Shown: positions 62,457 to 64,000 of the stretch, piece after piece | Position numbering within the stretch: position 1 is the first letter of the stretch | Layout: each line of letters begins with the position of its first letter | Source: Ciona savignyi | Lineage: Eukaryota > Chordata > Ascidiacea > Phlebobranchia > Cionidae | Reading direction: 5' to 3' | Assembly (NCBI GenBank): GCA_000149265.1 | Contig: CH001986.1 | Coordinates: forward strand, 204,278 to 268,277 | Length of the DNA stretch: 64,000 nucleotides | Position numbers and translations under genes: made by a program | The notes under the pieces: model-generated | Databases searched by the model: none | Told to the model about the DNA's origin: nothing | The model's input: the letters and a program-made list of their open reading frames with translations, nothing else

Positions 62457-62539
62457 GGCAGGATGGCCGAGTGGTCTAAGGCGCTGCGTTCAGGTCGCAG
62501 TCTCCCTGGGAGGCGCGGGTTCGAATCCCGCTCCTGTCA
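62457..62539 (+). tRNA. tRNA-Leu: tRNA-Leu(CAG), intact
   Basis: All stems pair. The variable arm is CTCCCTGGGAG, still fully paired. Boxes A and B intact; TTTT terminator downstream. Confidence 0.92.
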
Positions 62540-63110
62540 TGTTTCTTTTGGCTTATATTTAGTGTCAACCAACTTAATCTACATATATTGCGAGAGCCAT
62601 TATAATATTAATTGCTCGAACCTATTGTTCATCCATTTAATGTAATTTTTACTTGCTTGTCATACAACCACCACCCAATGTATCAAACAATTTGTACAAA
62701 CGCCACATGCTTCTGCTCAAAGTAACATTTGACTTTGTTTTAGTTGACTAATCTCATCTTATATATTTCATACATTTAAAAAACAAATTTTTTTGCAACA
62801 AAAAAAACAACGATTCAAGATTTATTTTCTTCCCAACTTATAAATGCTTTGTTAATAAATTACTTGGTATTTTCTAGCAGAATGGAATTATATCCTTTAC
62901 GGATAAAATTGGAGAAATTACATGTACTGTATAATTCTCGGGAAATTCCCTTTGTTGCTTAATTATTCCAATTTTGCCACTTTGATTAGATCACGATACA
63001 TACTATAGCATTTCTCATGTGCATGCGAGCTAAGGAAATATCACACTCAGAATTCCTAAGATTTAATGTTAACAAATAACCATTTGAAGTGACAGTGCAA
63101 CTACAGGTTT

Positions 63111-63193
63111 GGCAGGATGGCCGAGTGGTCTAAGGCGCTACGTTCAGGTCGCAGTCTCCTCTGGAGGCGCGGGTTCGAATCCCGCTCCTGTCA
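63111..63193 (+). tRNA. tRNA-Leu: tRNA-Leu(CAG), one anticodon-stem mismatch
   Basis: CTACG/CGCAG gives an A:C pair at 29:41; the same A29 is in the copy at 59845, so the variant predates their split. Otherwise intact. Confidence 0.6.
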
Positions 63194-63950
63194 TGAATCT
63201 TTTGGCTCATATTTATTGTCAACCAACTTAATCAATATATATTGCGAGAGCCAATATAATATTAAATGCTCGAACCTATTGTTCATCCATTTAATGTAAT
63301 TTTTACTTGCTTGTCATACAACCACCACCCAATGTATAAAACAATTTGTACAAACGCCACATGCTTCTGCTCAAAGTAACATTTGACTTTGTTTTAGTTG
63401 ACTAATCACATCTCTATATATTTCATACATTCTAAAAAAAAAATATTTCTGCAACAAAAAAACAACGATTCAAGATTTATTTTCTTCCCTACTTATAAAT
63501 GCTTTGTTAATGAATTACTTGGTATTTTCAAAGAGAAGTGGAAATTATATCGTTTACGGAAAAAATTGGAGAAATTACATGTACTGTATAATTCTCGGGA
63601 AATTCCCTTCGTTGGTTAATTATTCCAATTTTGCCACTTTGAACAGAGCACGATACATACTAAAGCATTTCTTTGTGTGCATGCCAACTGAGGAAATATC
63701 ACACCCCGAATTCCAAAGATTTAATGTTAACAAATAACCATTTGAAGTGACAGTGAAATTACATGTACTGTATATTTCTCGGGAAACTTCTTTTGTTGGT
63801 TAATTATTGCATTTTTTCAAATTTGAATAGAGCACGATACATAATAGCATTTCTCTTGTGCATGTCTACAGAGGAAATATCACACTCCGAATTCCAACGA
63901 TTTAATGTTAAAAAAGAACCATATGAAGTGACAGTACAGCTAAAGTGTCG

Positions 63951-64000
63951 ATCAGGATGGCCGAGTGGTCTAAGGCGCTGCGTTCAGGTCGCAGTCTCCT
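63951..64000 (+). tRNA. tRNA-Leu: tRNA-Leu(CAG) copy cut by the window edge
   Basis: 50 nt visible, with D arm and anticodon arm intact. The 5' end reads ATCAGGA instead of GGCAGGA, so the acceptor stem may be altered. The 3' part is outside the window. Confidence 0.55.

Larger units (their letters stand above)
53834..64000 (+). repeat. Tandem array, unit about 653 bp, each with one tRNA-Leu(CAG) copy
   Basis: tRNA starts are at 53834, 54590, 55243, 55947, 56600, 57254, 57907, 58560, 59193, 59845, 60498, 61151, 61804, 62457, 63111 and 63951, most 652-654 bp apart. Flanks repeat closely (for example the TGTTAACAAATAACCATTTG block about 40-50 nt before each tRNA and CAACCACCACCCAATGTAT after most). 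All copies point the same way. The array begins with a decayed copy and runs off the window edge. Spacing deviates at 55243-55947 (LTR insertion plus deletion), 59193 and 63951 (extra copy of about 190 bp of upstream flank). Confidence 0.95.

Noticed and set aside
54596-63299. Many + strand frames beginning MAEWSKALRSGRS, about 60 codons each, at 653-bp spacing
   Set aside because: They are translations of the tRNA-Leu body and its flank; the shared peptide comes from the conserved tRNA, not from a protein gene.
53834-64000. CRISPR-like reading of the regular repeats
   Set aside because: Unit length (653 bp), eukaryotic context and the tRNA in each unit rule it out.

Overview
The window looks like chordate genomic DNA, most likely from a tunicate close to Ciona. 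Genes are split into many small exons with GT-AG introns. The sequence is AT-rich. It holds a chordate-type LGR4/5/6 receptor and the EF-hand protein CHP1, and possible trans-splice acceptors sit just upstream of some start codons. The species assignment is inference; the gene identities rest on translated exons joined in frame by eye.

Layout. (1) 81-22,126, + strand: an R-spondin-receptor-type LGR (LGR4/5/6 class). It has 15 visible exons, an LRRNT and 16 leucine-rich repeats that align one to one with vertebrate LGR5, and a single 3' exon for the hinge, seven helices and a long tail. The 5' end lies outside the window and intron 1 is about 8.8 kb. (2) 22.6-31 kb: repeat-rich DNA around CHP1 (minus strand, seven exons, 189 aa). 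It carries tRNA-derived SINEs, a dispersed repeat in inverted orientation and an approximately 336-bp tandem repeat. (3) 31.5-44.9 kb, minus strand: two tandem paralogues for secreted proteins, with signal peptide, a lysozyme-like N-terminal region, a von Willebrand factor A domain with intact MIDAS, a beta-rich region, Ly6/uPAR domain(s) and a Cys-containing tail. Gene A has one Ly6/uPAR domain (14 exons, 722 aa). Gene B has eleven, made by tandem duplication of a 352-bp exon-plus-intron unit. Two adjacent units of gene B each carry a one-base insertion that breaks the frame. (4) 44.9-53.8 kb: mostly non-coding, with a 591-bp hAT-type MITE with perfect 8-bp target duplication, a likely small two-exon minus-strand gene (82 aa), and weaker exon candidates. 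(5) 53.8-64 kb: a tandem array of an approximately 653-bp unit, each with one tRNA-Leu(CAG) sequence. There are 16 copies in the window, only three structurally perfect by eye, and one unit contains a likely solo LTR.

The genes do not form an operon. The common theme is local tandem duplication at several scales: LRR exons, the vWA-Ly6 gene pair, the 352-bp Ly6 exon unit, the 336-bp repeat and the 653-bp tRNA unit.
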